Positions 61,589-64,000 of a stretch of 64,000 nt of DNA are shown here, piece after piece. The position numbers and the translations under genes were made by a program. Positions within the stretch are counted from its first letter, which is position 1; every line of letters begins with the position of its first letter. This DNA comes from Blastocatellia bacterium. GTDB lineage: Bacteria > Acidobacteriota > Blastocatellia > Chloracidobacteriales > JADJPF01. Location of the stretch: NCBI GenBank assembly GCA_025057015.1, contig JANWYG010000022.1, positions 1-64,000 of the forward strand, read 5' to 3'. The notes under the pieces were generated by a model that saw only the letters and a list, made by a program, of their open reading frames with translations, searched no databases and had not been told where the DNA came from.

Positions 61589-64000
61589 ATGCTAGTCAAG
61601 CGTTGTCCAAGCTGTCAGAATGAGTATTCGGCGACGCTTCCTACCTGCCCGCAAGATGGTACGTCGTTGAGAGAAGTGATAGCTGTGGATCCGATGATAG
61701 GACAGGTTTTGGAGGGAAAGTATAGGATAGAGTCACTTTTGGGTTCTGGCGGAATGGCAGCCGTCTACCTTGCTACTCATAGAGAATTAGATAGTAAGGT
61801 AGCTATTAAGGTATTGAGTTCAGAGTCGCTCAAGAACTCTCTTGCAGTAGCCCGTTTTCGGCGTGAGGCACAAGCTGTAGCTAAGATAAGGCATCGTTCG
61901 GTTGTGGCCATCTATGATATTGGTAAGCTTCCGAGCGGAAACACCTTTCTAGTAATGGAGTACATAGAAGGTCATTCGCTACGGGAGGAACTGAAGAAGC
62001 ACAAAAGATTGGACATTAGAAGGGCGGTACAGATTGCTACAGAAATCTGTGAAGGCATGCAAGCAGCCCACGACGTCGGAATAATACACCGGGACTTGAA
62101 GCCAGAAAACATAATGATAGAGTCGCGTAAGAGCAACAGCTACATCAAAATAGTAGACTTTGGCGTTGCTGAGCTCTGCGAAAATGCCGTAAACGACGCT
62201 CTGACTCGCTTGACGGAAGCGGGTATGATGGTAGGCACGCCCTACTATATCTCCCCTGAACAATGCAAAGGTGAAGAACTAGACCATCGGTCTGACATTT
62301 ACTCGTTGGGAATAATGCTCTACGAGCTGCTTACAGGCGAAGTGCCGTTCAGGGGCAGGACCTTATCGGCAGTGATACTGCAACATGTCTCTGAGCCTGC
62401 ACCCTCGATTCGACAGGTACGGCCCGAAGTGAGTAAGGCACTGGAATCAGTGGTGCTAAGCGCCCTGTCTAAGTCCAAGGAGGATAGGCCGGCCAGCATG
62501 TTGGAGTTTGCACAGGAGCTGACCCGCGCAGTTGAGCAGACTGCTAGCCTAGGGAACACTATTGTTGGCTCGTCGCTATCTGTCTCAAATTTGCCCTCAG
62601 CTACTAATACGGGAAGCATAAAACGTACTACTGGTCAGATTCGCAGAACCGGGATGCTCACTCATGATAGTCTGACCGGGCTACATTCTTATGTCTACTT
62701 CTTAGGACAACTGGAAGAAGCCGTCGCCCGAGCACTGCAAACAGGTGAGTCGCTAGTAGTAGCTTTAATTGGGATAGACCGATTTAAGAAGTTCAATGAA
62801 CATGGGTACTTAGTCGGTGATCAGGTACTGCGCGAGGTTGCTACGCTTGTTAACAAGCGAGTGCCAAGCGAAGCAAAACTGAGCAGGCTCGAAGGTGATA
62901 ACTTTGTATTGATGCTGACCGGTCAGTATGCGAAAGAAGCCGACTTACTGCTTGAAAATATTGTTAGGACTGTGGAGGAGACCGAAATCCGCTTGCCAGT
63001 CTTGCCAGAAAGCTTTGCAAGAGTGAGTATTTCCGTCGGTACAGCCGTGCTGCGTGAACATGCCCAGACGGCTTCCGAGTTGATCGATTTCGCTAAACAG
63101 TCGCTCAGACAGGCAAAACAACGTAAATACGCTGAATTAGCTACTGACTCTACTCCGCAAATTAGCTTCGAGCACTTTGTCGGACGCAGAAAAGAGCTTG
63201 AAAAGCTCCAAAAAGAGCTCGAGCTTACCGTCTCTGGCAAAGGTAGAGTCTTGTTTATATCCGGTGATGCAGGCGTAGGAAAGTCCCGCCTAGTGGATGA
63301 GTTTCGGCGTAGATTAATAGGCAAGGATATCCTCTTCCTACAAGGGCGGTTTTACGAATCTGGGGGTACGGTGCCTTACAAGGTTTTCTACGATTCTTTG
63401 CGCAGCTCTATCCACTACTTGGCGGAAAATTCAGAAGAGCTAGAACTCATATTCGGTCCGCTTTCTGAGCGAGTAAGGCAAGACTTTGCTGACGACGACT
63501 CGATTTCTTCTCTGCTTGGCAGCGTAACGCTCAGCGGTAATGCGGAGCAGGAGAAGTATAAGCTCTTTGATTATTTGTCGAGGATATACTCCAGCCTTTC
63601 GCATGTAAGGCCAGTAGTGCTTTTCTTAGACGATCTACAATGGGCAGATGAGCTGGCGTTGGACTTTCTATCCTACCTTACTAGGGTCGTCCAACATAGC
63701 CGTGTCTTTGTCATAGCTACGATGCGGGAGTGGGAAGTCTCGTCCGAGCAGAGTCCCGTCCGTAGTTGGCTGCGGCAGATGGGTAGATACTGCTCCTATG
63801 AGCAGATCAAGCTTTCGCCGCTTACTGAATCTGAGGTACGTCAGATAATAGACCAAACTTTTGGGAAGATTCAGATCTCACCCGGAACACTATCACTTAT
63901 CTGCTCTGAGACTAAAGGCAACGCTTTCTACTTAATGGAAGTGATGAGGTTGCTCATTCAGGACGAGGTAATAAGGTGGGTCGACGGCAGGTGGCGCGTC
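61589..64000 (+). CDS. Ser/Thr protein kinase fused to GGDEF-like and AAA ATPase domains (partial at window end)
   Basis: At least 804 residues, with no stop in the window. An N-terminal zinc ribbon (KRCPSCQNEYSATLPTCPQD) is followed by a Hanks-type kinase with LLGSGGMAAVYLA near 45, the catalytic IIHRDLKPENIM near 167 and VDFGVAE near 190. Next is a diguanylate-cyclase-like domain (LTGLHSYVYFLGQL) whose GGDEF motif reads RLEGDNF near 433, so it is probably catalytically inactive. Then comes an AAA/STAND-type ATPase with GDAGVGKS near 558 and VVLFLDDLQWAD near 675. It resembles kinase-adenylate-cyclase/AAA signalling proteins. GGAG lies ten bases before the ATG. Confidence 0.93.
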   Translation, partial: MLVKRCPSCQNEYSATLPTCPQDGTSLREVIAVDPMIGQVLEGKYRIESLLGSGGMAAVYLATHRELDSKVAIKVLSSESLKNSLAVARFRREAQAVAKIRHRSVVAIYDIGKLPSGNTFLVMEYIEGHSLREELKKHKRLDIRRAVQIATEICEGMQAAHDVGIIHRDLKPENIMIESRKSNSYIKIVDFGVAELCENAVNDALTRLTEAGMMVGTPYYISPEQCKGEELDHRSDIYSLGIMLYELLTGEVPFRGRTLSAVILQHVSEPAPSIRQVRPEVSKALESVVLSALSKSKEDRPASMLEFAQELTRAVEQTASLGNTIVGSSLSVSNLPSATNTGSIKRTTGQIRRTGMLTHDSLTGLHSYVYFLGQLEEAVARALQTGESLVVALIGIDRFKKFNEHGYLVGDQVLREVATLVNKRVPSEAKLSRLEGDNFVLMLTGQYAKEADLLLENIVRTVEETEIRLPVLPESFARVSISVGTAVLREHAQTASELIDFAKQSLRQAKQRKYAELATDSTPQISFEHFVGRRKELEKLQKELELTVSGKGRVLFISGDAGVGKSRLVDEFRRRLIGKDILFLQGRFYESGGTVPYKVFYDSLRSSIHYLAENSEELELIFGPLSERVRQDFADDDSISSLLGSVTLSGNAEQEKYKLFDYLSRIYSSLSHVRPVVLFLDDLQWADELALDFLSYLTRVVQHSRVFVIATMREWEVSSEQSPVRSWLRQMGRYCSYEQIKLSPLTESEVRQIIDQTFGKIQISPGTLSLICSETKGNAFYLMEVMRLLIQDEVIRWVDGRWRV

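Overview
This looks like a chromosomal segment around the replication origin of a diderm bacterium, most likely an acidobacterium (Acidobacteriota, perhaps the Blastocatellia/Chloracidobacterium side). The lineage is inferred from gene content: a CRTAC1-type FG-GAP/ASPIC protein beside a haem-TPR protein, response regulators with low-complexity or zinc-ribbon tails, a zinc-ribbon Ser/Thr kinase fused to GGDEF and AAA modules, a full MoxR/Bat operon, and a sulfatase-fold protein with a MopE-like calcium/metal motif. Lipoproteins, a BamD-like protein and a beta-barrel protein show that there is an outer membrane. No phage, IS element, CRISPR array, rRNA or tRNA was seen.

Layout. 0-13.3 kb, all on the minus strand: a response regulator, BamD-like lipoprotein, rpe, PASTA protein, tatA, an anti-sigma/sigma pair, a 95-bp tandem repeat, then a surface-glycan block (flippase, GT4, GT2, two AlkP/sulfatase-superfamily enzymes). 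13.3-15.4 kb: dnaA and a clear oriC candidate (many DnaA boxes, an AT-rich tract and four TAG trios). The switch of gene direction here fits bidirectional replication. 15.4-31.5 kb: dnaN, suhB, a long PilT, recF-gyrB, an exported amidohydrolase, a methyltransferase, a beta-propeller protein, a site-2 protease, scpA-scpB-rluB, an acyl-CoA carboxyltransferase and a zinc-ribbon response regulator. 31.6-38.6 kb: folK-panB-panC, then the minus-strand run mnmG-rsmG-parA-parB-PilZ with two parS sites.

38.7-50.9 kb is the redox region: a membrane-anchored five-CxxCH cytochrome with TPRs, a CRTAC1 lipoprotein, a beta-barrel protein, mgtE, an AraC regulator and a four-gene operon that joins a Rieske/cytochrome b pair to two bd-oxidase-like membrane proteins, one carrying a C-terminal c-haem domain. 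There is no cydB or cytochrome c1. This is the strongest candidate for an under-described system. 51-57 kb is a MoxR-DUF58-BatD-BatA-BatB operon with a third parS-like palindrome inside it. 57.3-59.3 kb is a small unknown-lipase-TPR cassette that resembles an effector with its chaperone. 59.4-61.5 kb holds a HisI-HisE fusion with an eroded HisI half, followed by a TrpE-family protein that has lost many near-invariant active-site residues. The window ends inside a kinase-GGDEF-AAA signalling protein.

All functional calls rest on reading motifs by eye. No database search was run.
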